Shown piece by piece: positions 43,973 through 53,575 of a DNA stretch of 64,000 nucleotides. The stretch is from positions 496,001-560,000 of the forward strand of contig NZ_JAHXYI010000002.1 in NCBI RefSeq assembly GCF_019970045.1. Reading direction: 5' to 3'. The DNA comes from Chryseobacterium sp. GVT01B. GTDB taxonomy: Bacteria; Bacteroidota; Bacteroidia; Flavobacteriales; Weeksellaceae. Within the stretch, counting starts at the first letter, position 1; every line of letters starts with the position of its first letter. The position numbers and the translations under genes were made by a program. Under the pieces are notes generated by a model. The model saw only the letters and a program-made list of their open reading frames with translations, did not search any database and was not told where the DNA came from.

Positions 43973-45313
43973 CTATTTTTCCATCATCACAGGAGGCACA
44001 TCACTCTGATAGAGAATTGTAACGCTTCCGTTCTTTTCCTGACCTGTGGATTTGAAATAACCTCCATTAAGGGCAGAAGAAATAAGGGTTTCGTTAGGAT
44101 CACCCAAAGGTAATAATGGCAGCCCGGCATATTCGTTGACCATGATCTGTGGAGAAATTCCATTGCTGTATTCTCCGGCTCCACTGGCATTAAATACTTT
44201 ATAAATTACCGGATGAATCTGCCAGGAAATTTTTCTCGGTTTCCGTTTGTCTTCTACTACAAATCCGGCCATATCTTTACCTAAAGTAGTATCTCCGATC
44301 TGAATAACCTGCATATACGGCTTCAGGTTGTTGATGACAATTTCCGCTGCAGATGCTGTACTGTTGGAAGTAAGAATAAATACTTTCTGTAATCCCAGTG
44401 CATTGGCACGTAGAGTATTAAAATCAAGAGCTTTGGGATCATAAGCAATCTGTTGGGCAAATGTTCTTTTTACTTCACCTCCGTTTTTATTTCCTTTAAA
44501 AATGATGAATGGCGAACCAGATGACAGCCCAGAAGGAATCAATGAGCAAAGAGCTGCTGCAGATGACACTGAACCTCCGTAATTATAGCGGAGATCAAGA
44601 ATCAGTTCCTGTACTCCGGCAGCCTTAAATTCTGCAAACTTCTGATTCAGGGTTTGTGTCATTCCATCCGGGAAATCATAGATATACAGATATCCTGCTT
44701 TTTTACCGTTTTTCTCAAAAACTTTAGATAAAACGGGTTGTTCAAAAGAAAAGCCATAGTAAACGGTAATATTTTTTTCATCGGTAACCGTTCCGTTCTG
44801 CCATTTTCCTACGGTAAGGTCCACAACGGTCTGGTCTTTAATGGATGAAGCCATTGATTCTGCATTGGCTGCTGTGATGACTTTTCCATTGATTTTGGTC
44901 ATAATCATTCCCCGTTCCAGTCCTGCATTGAAAGCCGGAGAGTTTTGAAGAACCAGCTTTACGATTGTAACAACCTGATTGTTGGCAAGTTTGGCAACGG
45001 TATAATCAAAACCGTACATATTCCTTATGGAACGTGGATAGGTAGAAGAATCTTCAGTATTGACCATGAAAGAAAACCGGTCCTGGGAAGACAGCAGACT
45101 TTTAAAAAAATCTTTTACGGGAAGGCGATAATCTGGTTTTGCAGGCATCTGATCTGCCCAGTAATAATACCGTTTCATACTGTCCTGAACCCAGAGATTG
45201 ACAGATTCTGTACTTCCTTCCGGAAAAACAGGTGCGCTTTCGTCATTATTATTCGTACACGAAATGAGAAAGACTGCGATCGCAATGCATTGAAGTTTTA
45301 AAAAGTTTTTCAT
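43973..45313 (-). CDS. PDZ-containing S41 protease, lipoprotein
   Basis: About 446 residues. The lipobox LISC puts the lipid anchor near residue 19. A helical N-terminal segment (LWVQDSMKRYYYWADQMP) is followed by a PDZ-like domain (about 95-180; SPAFNAGLERGMIMTKINGK) and the S41 core: ELILDLRYNYGGSVSSA (about 240), ILTSNSTASAAEIVINNL (about 310, Ser nucleophile in TASAAE) and IGDTTLGKDMAG (Lys). The ATG at 45313 is used; a TTG at 45319 also opens the frame. It starts 6 bp after the upstream lipoprotein gene, so it is the last gene of the FecIR locus or of a sub-operon within it. Confidence 0.88.
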   Translation of the reverse strand: MKNFLKLQCIAIAVFLISCTNNNDESAPVFPEGSTESVNLWVQDSMKRYYYWADQMPAKPDYRLPVKDFFKSLLSSQDRFSFMVNTEDSSTYPRSIRNMYGFDYTVAKLANNQVVTIVKLVLQNSPAFNAGLERGMIMTKINGKVITAANAESMASSIKDQTVVDLTVGKWQNGTVTDEKNITVYYGFSFEQPVLSKVFEKNGKKAGYLYIYDFPDGMTQTLNQKFAEFKAAGVQELILDLRYNYGGSVSSAAALCSLIPSGLSSGSPFIIFKGNKNGGEVKRTFAQQIAYDPKALDFNTLRANALGLQKVFILTSNSTASAAEIVINNLKPYMQVIQIGDTTLGKDMAGFVVEDKRKPRKISWQIHPVIYKVFNASGAGEYSNGISPQIMVNEYAGLPLLPLGDPNETLISSALNGGYFKSTGQEKNGSVTILYQSDVPPVMMEK

Positions 45314-45319
45314 ACGCAA

Positions 45320-46063
45320 TTACAGATATTCTGCGACATCAATATCTCCTTTTACCACCCATTCCCCATTCTCTATTTTTTCCTGGAGAACAATCATGTT
45401 TGCTCCTGTGTGCTGTTTCAGTTTCACCTGAATCATTTTAGATCCGGAATAAGGTTCTGTAGTTCCCGGCTTGTACAGTTCCAGATATATCGGAGCTGTA
45501 GAACTGAAAAAACTATAGATTTTCATTGCGGTAAAATTGTCTTTTCCTATGTTGTCAAATTCTGCCAGTACCACTCCATTTTCTCTTTTAAGAACGCCTT
45601 TCACTTCTTTCAGTGTGGTTCCGGAAAATTCGCCAAGATTGGGAAAAATAAATTCAAACCCTACTTTTCCAAGATTAACCTGAGGTTTTACAGCATAAGT
45701 CTGCAGATAAATCCCCGGAAGATTGAAAAAGTATAAGTTTTTATAATCATTTATATTGTCATAGGTAATATTGTATTTTGCAATTTCGGTTCCTGTTTCA
45801 TTATTATATACGGACAGCTTATTGGTTTCACCCTGATCCAGGACAAACTGAAGTTGTGTTTCAATTTTATTGGTATAGGATGTTTTTCCGTCAATGGATA
45901 CAGGTGCTCCATTGAACCTCAGCTGAAGGACATCAGGCTTGGAAAATCCTTTGATATTAACCTCACCGGGTTTCTGTACTTTATCATACAGCTCCATCGT
46001 ATTGTTGTCTGTGCATGAAAGCAGTGCAGTAAATAATAGTAGTAATGCAAAGATTCTGTTCAT
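45320..46063 (-). CDS. Lipoprotein of unknown function, FecIR locus
   Basis: A 247-residue protein with a lipobox (LLSC, about residue 16). The rest appears all-beta, with Ig-like strands (KPGEVNIKGFSKPDVLQLRF, ETQLQFVLDQGETNKLSVYN, VNLGKVGFEFIFPNLGEF). I recall DUF4397-like lipoproteins of similar look but cannot assign a family. It is separated from the S41 protease by 6 bp, so the two probably work together at the outer membrane. Partner or ligand is unknown. Confidence 0.75.
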   Translation of the reverse strand: MNRIFALLLLFTALLSCTDNNTMELYDKVQKPGEVNIKGFSKPDVLQLRFNGAPVSIDGKTSYTNKIETQLQFVLDQGETNKLSVYNNETGTEIAKYNITYDNINDYKNLYFFNLPGIYLQTYAVKPQVNLGKVGFEFIFPNLGEFSGTTLKEVKGVLKRENGVVLAEFDNIGKDNFTAMKIYSFFSSTAPIYLELYKPGTTEPYSGSKMIQVKLKQHTGANMIVLQEKIENGEWVVKGDIDVAEYL

Positions 46064-46096
46064 CTTTCGTCAATTATTTCATTGTAAAACTTAAAA

Positions 46097-46126
46097 ATAT
46101 TGCCCTACCCGGGAGCAGGGCAATAT
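46097..46126 (-). terminator. Hairpin between T9SS cargo gene and lipoprotein gene
   Basis: ATATTGCCCT and AGGGCAATAT form a perfect 10-bp stem with a GC-rich ten-base loop. TTTTAAGTTTT follows on the minus strand. It lies 115 bp after the cargo gene stop and may end or attenuate that transcript before the lipoprotein and protease genes. Confidence 0.65.
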
Positions 46127-46240
46127 ATAATTATAAAAAAACTAGTTGGATATGTTCTGGATAGCCTTTATCAATACTATCCATTATCTTATATTAAAAA
46201 TTCATGGTCTTTCTGGAATCAGTTTCTAAGGGGAGAAGAG

Positions 46241-47164
46241 TTATTTTTTAATAAACTTCAACCTTTCTGTAGTCTTTCCATCTGTAATTTCTGCTATATA
46301 AGCTCCAGATGTAAGACCTGCTGTGTTGATTGCTTTAGAATACTGAGCGGTAAGTACTTTTTGTCCTGCTGCGCTGTAAATGGTTACCATCGTCATATTT
46401 TCTTTCAATGCCGGATTAAGCTGCAGCTGCAGAGATTCTTTTACCGGATTTTCTGCTATTTGTGTTACAATTTTGTTTCTTTTTACATCCTTAGTTCCCA
46501 AAAATGAAGTAGCGTAAATTCCGATTTCATCAATATTGATATTCTGGACATTATTTCCGCTTGTTTTTCTGTTTGACCACATTCCGATATAGATTTTCTT
46601 CCCTGCAAAAGCGGAAAGATCTACAAGGGATTCTACAAACTGGGTAAGATCAGCCGGAAAAGGATTAGCTGAGTCACCTACCTGTATTTTATATATACTC
46701 TGAACATCATTTCCATCCGCATCTACTGTCATTGCCTGGAAGTCTGATAATGCAGGAATTTCCTTTTGTGGTGTGCTTACATAAATAAAAAGCTCTCTGG
46801 CAACAATAGTATGAGTAGATCTCTGTCTCCCGATATAGGCAGCCAGCGTAACGGTTCCTGCAGTATTTGTAAGATCAATCTGAGGAGAAATAATCCAGTC
46901 ATTTTCTGTTGCAAATCCAGTAGCATTTCCGGTTGGAACCAAACTGATAGAATGACGAAGAACTCCGGTAGTTCCATAGGTTAGAGCAGTTCCGTTGTGA
47001 TAAATGTTCTGTCCCTGTACCCATCCGTTGCTATTGTTGTTCAAATCATGGAAAGTCCATCCCTGAAGGTCAGCAGGAGTATCAAAAGAATTTCCCCATA
47101 CCAGAGTCTGTGCTGCAGCCAGGTGAGATAAAAACAAAACAGATGATAAAATTATTTTTTTCAT
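46241..47164 (-). CDS. Secreted choice-of-anchor J protein with T9SS sorting domain
   Basis: A 307-residue protein. A signal peptide (cleavage after AAAQ, about 19) is followed by a jelly-roll carbohydrate-binding-like domain (about 22-215; WGNSFDTPADLQGWTFHDL, ENDWIISPQIDL) of the choice-of-anchor J type. The last 75 residues are a type A T9SS sorting domain (VTIYSAAGQKVLTAQYS, GLTSGAYIAEI and a final KFIKK). It should be exported by T9SS and attached to or released from the cell surface. It lies within the FecIR locus, downstream of the beta-helix lipoproteins. Confidence 0.88.
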   Translation of the reverse strand: MKKIILSSVLFLSHLAAAQTLVWGNSFDTPADLQGWTFHDLNNNSNGWVQGQNIYHNGTALTYGTTGVLRHSISLVPTGNATGFATENDWIISPQIDLTNTAGTVTLAAYIGRQRSTHTIVARELFIYVSTPQKEIPALSDFQAMTVDADGNDVQSIYKIQVGDSANPFPADLTQFVESLVDLSAFAGKKIYIGMWSNRKTSGNNVQNINIDEIGIYATSFLGTKDVKRNKIVTQIAENPVKESLQLQLNPALKENMTMVTIYSAAGQKVLTAQYSKAINTAGLTSGAYIAEITDGKTTERLKFIKK

Positions 47165-47191
47165 AATGCTGATTATTAAGGTTTTTGAAGT

Positions 47192-47230
47192 AAAAGCAAG
47201 GAATCAGCATATGCTGTTCCCTGCTTTTTT
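47192..47230. terminator. Terminator after beta-helix lipoprotein gene
   Basis: AAAAGCAAGGAATCAGCAT and ATGCTGTTCCCTGCTTTTTT pair with two mismatches in a long stem centred on GCATATGC. It lies 11 bp beyond the stop of the lipoprotein gene (47241), so the T9SS cargo gene probably has reduced or separate expression. Confidence 0.78.
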
Positions 47231-47240
47231 AAAGTTTTTA

Positions 47241-48533
47241 TTATTCTACAATTGAGAAATTGTATTTTGTCCAAAGTCCCTGGAAGTTTCCACAGTTTCT
47301 TGGCGATACATTCCAACCACCTTCGTTGAAGAAAGGCTGGCTCATACCCCATAGAGATGCAGGAGTACCAGTCGCTAGGTTAGCTGCAGGGATTCCTGCT
47401 GTTCCTGTACCTGTAACTGAAGTAGTAAATCCGTGGATCTGGATCGTGCTGTATGCAGAAGCTGAAGAAAGTTCAGAACCTGTACCTTCTACTTTGATTC
47501 CCACAGGGTAACCTGTAACCACAGCGTTATTTAATGTTAATCTACCGTGTCTTCTGATGTGGATACCGTTTTCATACAAAGCACCTTTAGTAGAGTTCTT
47601 AGAACCAATGATCGTAAGGTTGTTGATAACCGGGTGAGTCAACAATGTTGTAGAAGAACCTTCTGCGTTGTTATCAAGCTCGATACCGTTAGAATCAGGG
47701 CTTGCTCCGCTAAGACTGTGTGTAGAGTTGTAATCTGCCAAAGCAAGAGCACAAGTAATAGTTCCTGTATATCCGTTATCAAAATCGAAGTTATCATCAT
47801 CCGCAGCGAAAGAAACAAGGTTTGAAGCGTTTACAGTACCACCGAAGAATTCAAAAGAGTCATCTTTCCCGAAAGATACCTGAATATGATCCAAAGTAGT
47901 TCCGTTTCCTACTCCTCCTAAAGTAAGACCGTTAATTTCGTTTCCTGAGTTAGGAGCCAAAAGATCATACCCTGCAAACTCGATACGTACATATTTCAAT
48001 GTTCCTCCATTATGAGAAGCATTGGTACCTCCGTAATAAAAATCAGGACCAGATAATCCTTCAATCGTTTTTGTGAATGGAGTGTTTGTAGGAGCATCTC
48101 CTAATATAACAACACCTCCGAAATCACCAGGAGCAGCAGTTGTATCTTCGTTTCCGTCTAACAATTTGTAGCTGGTGAAAATGATTGGTTGAGCTTCTGT
48201 ACCTGCTGCGTTGATTTTTCCTGTTTTAGCAATTACCAAAACTCCTGTAGCTGTATTGTTTGCGCTTGGCTTAGCCTTAATGAATGTACCAGGCTGGATT
48301 GTTAATGTAGCACCATTTTTTACAGTTACAACTCCATCTAATTCAACTACACCACTCCATGTAGTATTTGAAGTAATAGCACCACTTACGCTGGTTACCG
48401 GAAGAGCCGAAGCTGTAAGGTACTCAGCAGAAGTAGATTTCATTTCGAATGGAGAAGATGAGTCCGCCAGTTGATCGTTTTGACAAGCTGTAAGAGATAA
48501 TGCTGCCACTGCAATTAGAGTTAGTCTTTTCAT
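47241..48533 (-). CDS. Beta-helix lipoprotein, copy 1 of a tandem pair
   Basis: A 430-residue protein with a lipobox (LTAC, about 16). The N-terminal 60 residues lead into a right-handed beta-helix-like body with regular turns (VTSVSGAITSNTTW, GVVTVKNGATLTIQPGTFI, LKYVRIEFAGYD, GLTLGGVGNGTTLDHIQVSFG). An acidic motif DDDNFDFDNGYTG (about 245) may bind metal. It is about three-quarters identical by eye to the next gene upstream (48858-50147). With no SusD present, this pair may be the surface partner of the STN-type TonB receptor. By eye its codons are richer in G/C than those of copy 2, which might reflect high expression. Confidence 0.82.
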   Translation of the reverse strand: MKRLTLIAVAALSLTACQNDQLADSSSPFEMKSTSAEYLTASALPVTSVSGAITSNTTWSGVVELDGVVTVKNGATLTIQPGTFIKAKPSANNTATGVLVIAKTGKINAAGTEAQPIIFTSYKLLDGNEDTTAAPGDFGGVVILGDAPTNTPFTKTIEGLSGPDFYYGGTNASHNGGTLKYVRIEFAGYDLLAPNSGNEINGLTLGGVGNGTTLDHIQVSFGKDDSFEFFGGTVNASNLVSFAADDDNFDFDNGYTGTITCALALADYNSTHSLSGASPDSNGIELDNNAEGSSTTLLTHPVINNLTIIGSKNSTKGALYENGIHIRRHGRLTLNNAVVTGYPVGIKVEGTGSELSSASAYSTIQIHGFTTSVTGTGTAGIPAANLATGTPASLWGMSQPFFNEGGWNVSPRNCGNFQGLWTKYNFSIVE

Positions 48534-48587
48534 TGTTATAATTTTTAATAAATCCGGTCGTGTTATTTTATATACCAGATCAGTTTT

Positions 48588-48790
48588 TTATTCAGGAATA
48601 TCTTCCTCTCTATTCCTTCGATTTGTTTTTTGGTGTTCATCCCATCTCTGCAGGAGGAACTGCATTGCGGGAGTTCCCATAGAAACCGTTAATACCTGGG
48701 AAAAGCCATTAACGTCCGGTTTTTTCAGAACTGTACTGCTGTGCGCATCATCAGTATTTTCCAGTCATTTGATCAGGTTCCCGAAACCTG
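48588..48790 (-). ncRNA. Candidate structured leader between the two beta-helix genes
   Basis: The 324-bp gap (48534-48857) is richer in G+C than other gaps here. It carries perfect stems GGAACT/AGTTCC (48656-48677), CGTTAAT/ATTAACG (48687-48714), TACTG/CAGTA (48734-48756) and CAGGTT/AACCTG (48774-48790). It may be a structured 5' leader of the 47241-48533 gene. A 58-codon open frame without ATG start overlaps it (48588-48764, minus), so a gene remnant is the other reading. No known RNA family is recognised. Confidence 0.3.
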
Positions 48791-48857
48791 TACGCTGCTA
48801 TAATTAAGATATCTTTTAATCTAAATTTCTATTTCCATGCTCATAAGGTTCATTTCC

Positions 48858-50147
48858 TTATTCCAAAATGGAGAAATTATATTTAGTCCAAAGTCCCTGA
48901 AAATTGCCGCAATTTCTTGGTGATATATTCCATCCTCCTTCATTAAAAAATGGTTGATTCATCCCCCACCCGGAAGCAGAAAGCCCGGTAGATAAGTTTG
49001 TAACAGGAATTCCTGATGTACCAGCACCTGTAACAGAAGTTGTAAATCCGTGGACCTGAATCGTATTATAATTAGAGGCAGAAGCAAGCATTGAGCCTGT
49101 GCCTTCTACTTTAACTCCTACAGGATATCCCGTAATGACAGCATTATTCAATGTTAATCGTCCATTTCTTCTGACGTAAATTCCATTTCCGTACATAGCG
49201 CCCATTGTGGATTTCCAAGGCCCTATTATTGTAAGATTATTTACTACCGGATGTGTAACCAATGCTGTAGATGTTCCATCAATATTATTATCGAGTTCAA
49301 TACCGTGAGAATCATTAACTGCCCCACTGAGACTATGTGTAGAATGATAATCTGCCAAAGCAAGTGCACATGTAACGGTTCCTGTATATCCATTATTAAA
49401 ATCGAAATTATCATCGTCTGGTGCAAAAGAAATAAGATTGGAAGCATTTACGTTTCCTCCATAAAACTCAAAGGAATCGTCTTTACCGTAAGATACCTGA
49501 ATATGATCAATAGTAGTACCACTGCCCACTCCAGCTAAAGTAAGGCCGTTAATTTCATGGATTGTATAAGGAAATATATCTGTTCCTCCGAATTCAATGC
49601 GCACATATTTCACAATTCCTCCGTTGTGATTCTGATTAGTCCCGCCATAATAATAATCAGGTCCGAACAGACCCTCAATGGTTGTTGTAGACGATGTATT
49701 CGTTAAAGCATCACCCAGCAGGATCAATCCTCCAAAGTCACCTGGCTCTCCAATAGTGTCTTCATTCCCGTCCAACAAGTTATAACTTGTAAAAATAATT
49801 GGCTGATTTTCTGTTCCTACGGCATTGATTTTTCCTGTTTTTGTGATGATCAGAACTCCTGATGGAACTGCTGTGCCTTTTGGTTTTGCTTTAATATATG
49901 TCCCTGGAAGGATTGTCAGTGTAGCTCCATCTTTTACTGTTATTATTCCGTCCATTTCGATGACTCCACTCCAGGTTGTATTGGCTGTAATATTACCACT
50001 TACACTGGTTACCGGAAATGAAGAAGCAGTAAGGTATTCTGAAGAAGTAGCCTTTATTTCAAAAGAAGACTGCTTATCCTCCAATCTATCATGCTGACAA
50101 GCTGTAAAGAATAATAATAGTATTACGATTGGAATTAATTTTTTCAT
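48858..50147 (-). CDS. Beta-helix lipoprotein, copy 2 of a tandem pair
   Basis: A 429-residue paralogue of the preceding entry, with a lipobox (FTAC, about 16), the same beta-helix body and the motif DDDNFDFNNGYTG, and the same ending (SPRNCGNFQGLWTKYN). It begins 73 bp after the TonB receptor stop, with no terminator between, so it is probably co-transcribed with the receptor. Divergence from copy 1 is spread across the whole length, including loops such as GTDIFPYTI versus AGYDLLAPNSG, which suggests an old duplication and perhaps different ligands. Confidence 0.82.
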   Translation of the reverse strand: MKKLIPIVILLLFFTACQHDRLEDKQSSFEIKATSSEYLTASSFPVTSVSGNITANTTWSGVIEMDGIITVKDGATLTILPGTYIKAKPKGTAVPSGVLIITKTGKINAVGTENQPIIFTSYNLLDGNEDTIGEPGDFGGLILLGDALTNTSSTTTIEGLFGPDYYYGGTNQNHNGGIVKYVRIEFGGTDIFPYTIHEINGLTLAGVGSGTTIDHIQVSYGKDDSFEFYGGNVNASNLISFAPDDDNFDFNNGYTGTVTCALALADYHSTHSLSGAVNDSHGIELDNNIDGTSTALVTHPVVNNLTIIGPWKSTMGAMYGNGIYVRRNGRLTLNNAVITGYPVGVKVEGTGSMLASASNYNTIQVHGFTTSVTGAGTSGIPVTNLSTGLSASGWGMNQPFFNEGGWNISPRNCGNFQGLWTKYNFSILE

Positions 50148-50220
50148 TGTACAAGTTTTAATAGTATATTATATTTTCTCATTCTTTCTTCAGTCTTCTT
50201 TATCTTATCTTAAACCTTGT

Positions 50221-53200
50221 TTAAAACATATAGTTCACACTCAGGCTAAACATTCTGCCACTGTAGGCTCTAAACATGATCTTATCAATATTCTTGTCAT
50301 ACCTGTCGGTTGCACCCGGTAAAAGTCCCCATGCTTCCCTTTCTGTTCCGATAGCACTCCCCAATCCCAGTGGTATTACATAGGAATTATAATTATTATA
50401 ATATTCCTTCACTCTATTGAATAAGTTTCTTGCATTGAATTTTAATTCAAGGTTTTTATTCCTGAGAAATTTATAGGAGATCTGTGCATCTGCTACGGCA
50501 TAAGGGCGTTGTATTTCTTCCCCCTTGTAAGCATACCCAACGGTAATGTACTGGTCACCCTTTGCATTGTATAAAAAGCTCAGCCCCAAACGGTCACCAT
50601 CATAGACCAATCCAAGATTATAGGCATAAGGAGTCTGCCCGTACAGCGGACGTTTTACTTCATAGGTTTCATCATTGTCCCCTGTTTTATACATATCCTT
50701 GAAAGCTATTACTTTTGTATGGTTATAGGTAAAGTTTCCACTTATGAAAAGTTTTTCCAGAAAAGTTCCTTCGGCAATAAATCCTAAATTCTTTCTTACC
50801 TCCGCCTCTACTCCTGCAAGTTTTGCATTTTTTGAATTACCATTATATAGGTATAGATTCCCTTCACTGGAAATATGCCCTTCACGTTCTATGGGTCTGT
50901 CTATATTTTTATAGTAAAGCCCTGCAGAAAATATTTCTCCCAAGCCGGGAAACCATTCAAATTTGAAATCATAATTATTAATGACAGAAGAGGTCATTTC
51001 TGTATTATAAATCAAGCCATTGGCAATCGGATCAAAATAAGGAAGTCCTGTTCTTTCATTAAACTGTGGTCGAATTACAGATTTATTATAGGCAAGTCTC
51101 AAATTGATTTTGTTCGTAGGACTATAGGTAAAATTTACAGAAGGCATCCATTGCCACGGTTTATCTTCTATGGGTGCTTTGGTAACATTTTTTGTATCAC
51201 TTGGATCCAATTGTTGAGAAACAAGATCATACTTAAAATATTCTGCACGAACTCCCCATACTAGCCTTAATTTATTTTTCCAACGGTTATCAAACATCAC
51301 ATAAAGAGCGTGTTGTTTCACTTCTCCTTCATATTTATCATTTTTATACAATGCTTTGGTTTCCCACCCAATACCTCCCGGAACATATTGAGATCCATTG
51401 AACCAATCCGAAAGAGTACCGTACATTGTCAGGTAATTTTTTTCACTATTCGGAACATCACGGTTCTCGTCTACCCTTAAGAAGAATTTCTGCTGCTGAT
51501 TGGTATTGTTCTTTAATGTTCCTGCGTATCCTGTCTTAACAGTATTTTTAAAATTCCCTGTATCCAGATCCCACTTAACTGAAGCTCCATAATTGTAATC
51601 GGTTTCTTTATTAGCGATATATCCTCTGTAAAAATTTCCTCCGGTATTATAAATTTTATGATAGGTAAGAATTTCACTTCCAATAAAATCATAAAGAGTA
51701 AGATACTGCGTATAATCTTTAGTATCAGAGGCTATCCCGGTTCTTGCTGCAAACCAGCTGACTTCTGTATTACCTATTTTATGGTTCCCTTCCAGTTTAT
51801 TCTGCAAAAGGGTTTGAAAAATCGGATAATTGGTATTATCAGTATAAGGTCGGTCTAAGTTTTTGATCTGGGCAGGATCATTATTGGGGATGATTCCGTT
51901 ATAAAAATAATTATAGGCTAATTCTGCGTTGGAGGCCATAGAACTTCCGGTAGTATATTCATTCCAGCCTGTAACTCTTGTTAAAGTATTATCAAAAATA
52001 TGGGTGTATGAATTTCGGGAAGAAATTCTGTTCTTCCCCAGCTGAAGTCCAAAATTAAGCATCCCCGCCATCGTAGAGTTGTAATTATAGGAAGCCCCCT
52101 GGTTTTTAAAATTATAAAATGGTATAGGAGCTACCCCTTTTGTCTGCCAGTCAGCAACATAAGGTCCGGTAGTGTCCAGCCAGTTTCCTCTTCCCGTATG
52201 ATCGATTTCCAGCTTATTTTGTTCGTTTCTGATGACAAATGCTCCGGCAAATCCCCATTTATTATTGTTCTTAAGGGCGTAAGTTCTTCCTAATGCAAGC
52301 TGTATATTAGATCCCATATCACCTCTTGTTTTATAGGTGCTGAAATTGTCATTGGTAAACTGTCTGGACTGTTCAAAAAATCTGGGATCTGTCCAGTTCA
52401 TCGGCTCAAGCCCTTTGGGAAAATTTCTTGTTCCGTCATCATACCCGAAATAGTCATACTTTCCGCGCTGACGGGTCAGGAATTCTTTGAACGCCGACTG
52501 GTCATTATAAGAAGTTCCCATGGTTACTGTTGTAAAATTTTCGTTGGGGATATCTTTGGTTCTCACTTCTACATAACCTCCGGCAAAGCTTGCATTCATA
52601 TCAGGTGTTGCAGATTTACTCACCACTACACTTTCCACCATGGCAGTAGGAATGATATCAAATGAGAAATTCTGATTATAGGCTTCCGTACTCGGGAGAT
52701 TAATTCCATCCATGGCTGCGGTATTCCATCGTTCACCCATAGATCTTACGACTACATACTTATTATCAATAGTGGTAATTCCCGTTACTCTTTTCAAAGT
52801 TCCTCCTACATCGCTGTCCGGTGTTTTGGAGATCTGTTCTGCCGAAATCCCGTCACTCATCTGTGCCGCTTTTTTCTGTTGAGCAAGGAGTCCCGCCTGT
52901 GTATCTGCTTTACGGGCTGCGGTAATCACGACTTCTTTAATATCTGTGATTTTATCGGAAGCTTTATTCAGAGCAAATGATACAGAACTTGTTTCTTTAT
53001 CGGTGACAGATAGTTTTTCAACTCTCAGCGTATTATATTTAGGTGCTTTTATTGTCAGATTATAAGTTCCCGAAGGAAGATCTACTGTAAAATCTCCGTT
53101 ATTATCTGTGACTACGGTTTTCTGAGCTATATTAATTTCAGCTCCGGTAATGGGATTTCCTACCTCATCCACTATTTTACCGGAAATTCGTCCGTTTCCC

Positions 53201-53526
53201 AGTACAGAGATATTAGAATTTTCATATTTTATCGAAATAAGATCACCATGCAGGCGGTATACTACAGGAAGGCCATTGGTAATATCCTTCAGGCAATTGT
53301 TAACAGAAGTATTTTCGCATTTTACCCCTTTTACCTTCAGCTCTTTAATATCTACTTTGGAATAAGCGAGTCTCATTCCTGTTTTTCCGGCAAATTCCTC
53401 CAAAACTTCAATCAACGGTCTGTTGGCAGGTACAGAAAATGTTACTTTCTGAACCAGCTCCTGTGCTTCTGCTGCTACAGTAAAAAATAAGGCTGCTATG
53501 GTAATCCCACATTTCAAACTTTTCAT
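50221..53526 (-). CDS. STN-type TonB-dependent receptor of the FecIR locus
   Basis: A 1101-residue receptor with a signal peptide (AEAQ, about 22) and then an STN/secretin-type signalling domain (about 28-105; FSVPANRPLIEVLEEFAGKT). A carboxypeptidase-D-like domain follows (about 112-190), then the plug (about 215-335; SKTPDSDVGGTLKRVTGI, VVVRSMGERWNTAAMDG, DMNASFAGGYVEVRT) and the barrel ending in FSLSVNYMF. The STN domain is the part that touches FecR in transducing receptors, so substrate uptake should signal to the sigma factor. It is preceded by fecR (49 bp) and followed by the beta-helix lipoproteins. The substrate is unknown. Confidence 0.92.
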   Translation of the reverse strand: MKSLKCGITIAALFFTVAAEAQELVQKVTFSVPANRPLIEVLEEFAGKTGMRLAYSKVDIKELKVKGVKCENTSVNNCLKDITNGLPVVYRLHGDLISIKYENSNISVLGNGRISGKIVDEVGNPITGAEINIAQKTVVTDNNGDFTVDLPSGTYNLTIKAPKYNTLRVEKLSVTDKETSSVSFALNKASDKITDIKEVVITAARKADTQAGLLAQQKKAAQMSDGISAEQISKTPDSDVGGTLKRVTGITTIDNKYVVVRSMGERWNTAAMDGINLPSTEAYNQNFSFDIIPTAMVESVVVSKSATPDMNASFAGGYVEVRTKDIPNENFTTVTMGTSYNDQSAFKEFLTRQRGKYDYFGYDDGTRNFPKGLEPMNWTDPRFFEQSRQFTNDNFSTYKTRGDMGSNIQLALGRTYALKNNNKWGFAGAFVIRNEQNKLEIDHTGRGNWLDTTGPYVADWQTKGVAPIPFYNFKNQGASYNYNSTMAGMLNFGLQLGKNRISSRNSYTHIFDNTLTRVTGWNEYTTGSSMASNAELAYNYFYNGIIPNNDPAQIKNLDRPYTDNTNYPIFQTLLQNKLEGNHKIGNTEVSWFAARTGIASDTKDYTQYLTLYDFIGSEILTYHKIYNTGGNFYRGYIANKETDYNYGASVKWDLDTGNFKNTVKTGYAGTLKNNTNQQQKFFLRVDENRDVPNSEKNYLTMYGTLSDWFNGSQYVPGGIGWETKALYKNDKYEGEVKQHALYVMFDNRWKNKLRLVWGVRAEYFKYDLVSQQLDPSDTKNVTKAPIEDKPWQWMPSVNFTYSPTNKINLRLAYNKSVIRPQFNERTGLPYFDPIANGLIYNTEMTSSVINNYDFKFEWFPGLGEIFSAGLYYKNIDRPIEREGHISSEGNLYLYNGNSKNAKLAGVEAEVRKNLGFIAEGTFLEKLFISGNFTYNHTKVIAFKDMYKTGDNDETYEVKRPLYGQTPYAYNLGLVYDGDRLGLSFLYNAKGDQYITVGYAYKGEEIQRPYAVADAQISYKFLRNKNLELKFNARNLFNRVKEYYNNYNSYVIPLGLGSAIGTEREAWGLLPGATDRYDKNIDKIMFRAYSGRMFSLSVNYMF

Positions 53527-53575
53527 ACTTAAAGTGTTCTCTTGATTATGATTATTTATTTTTTTGAGTAGTGTT

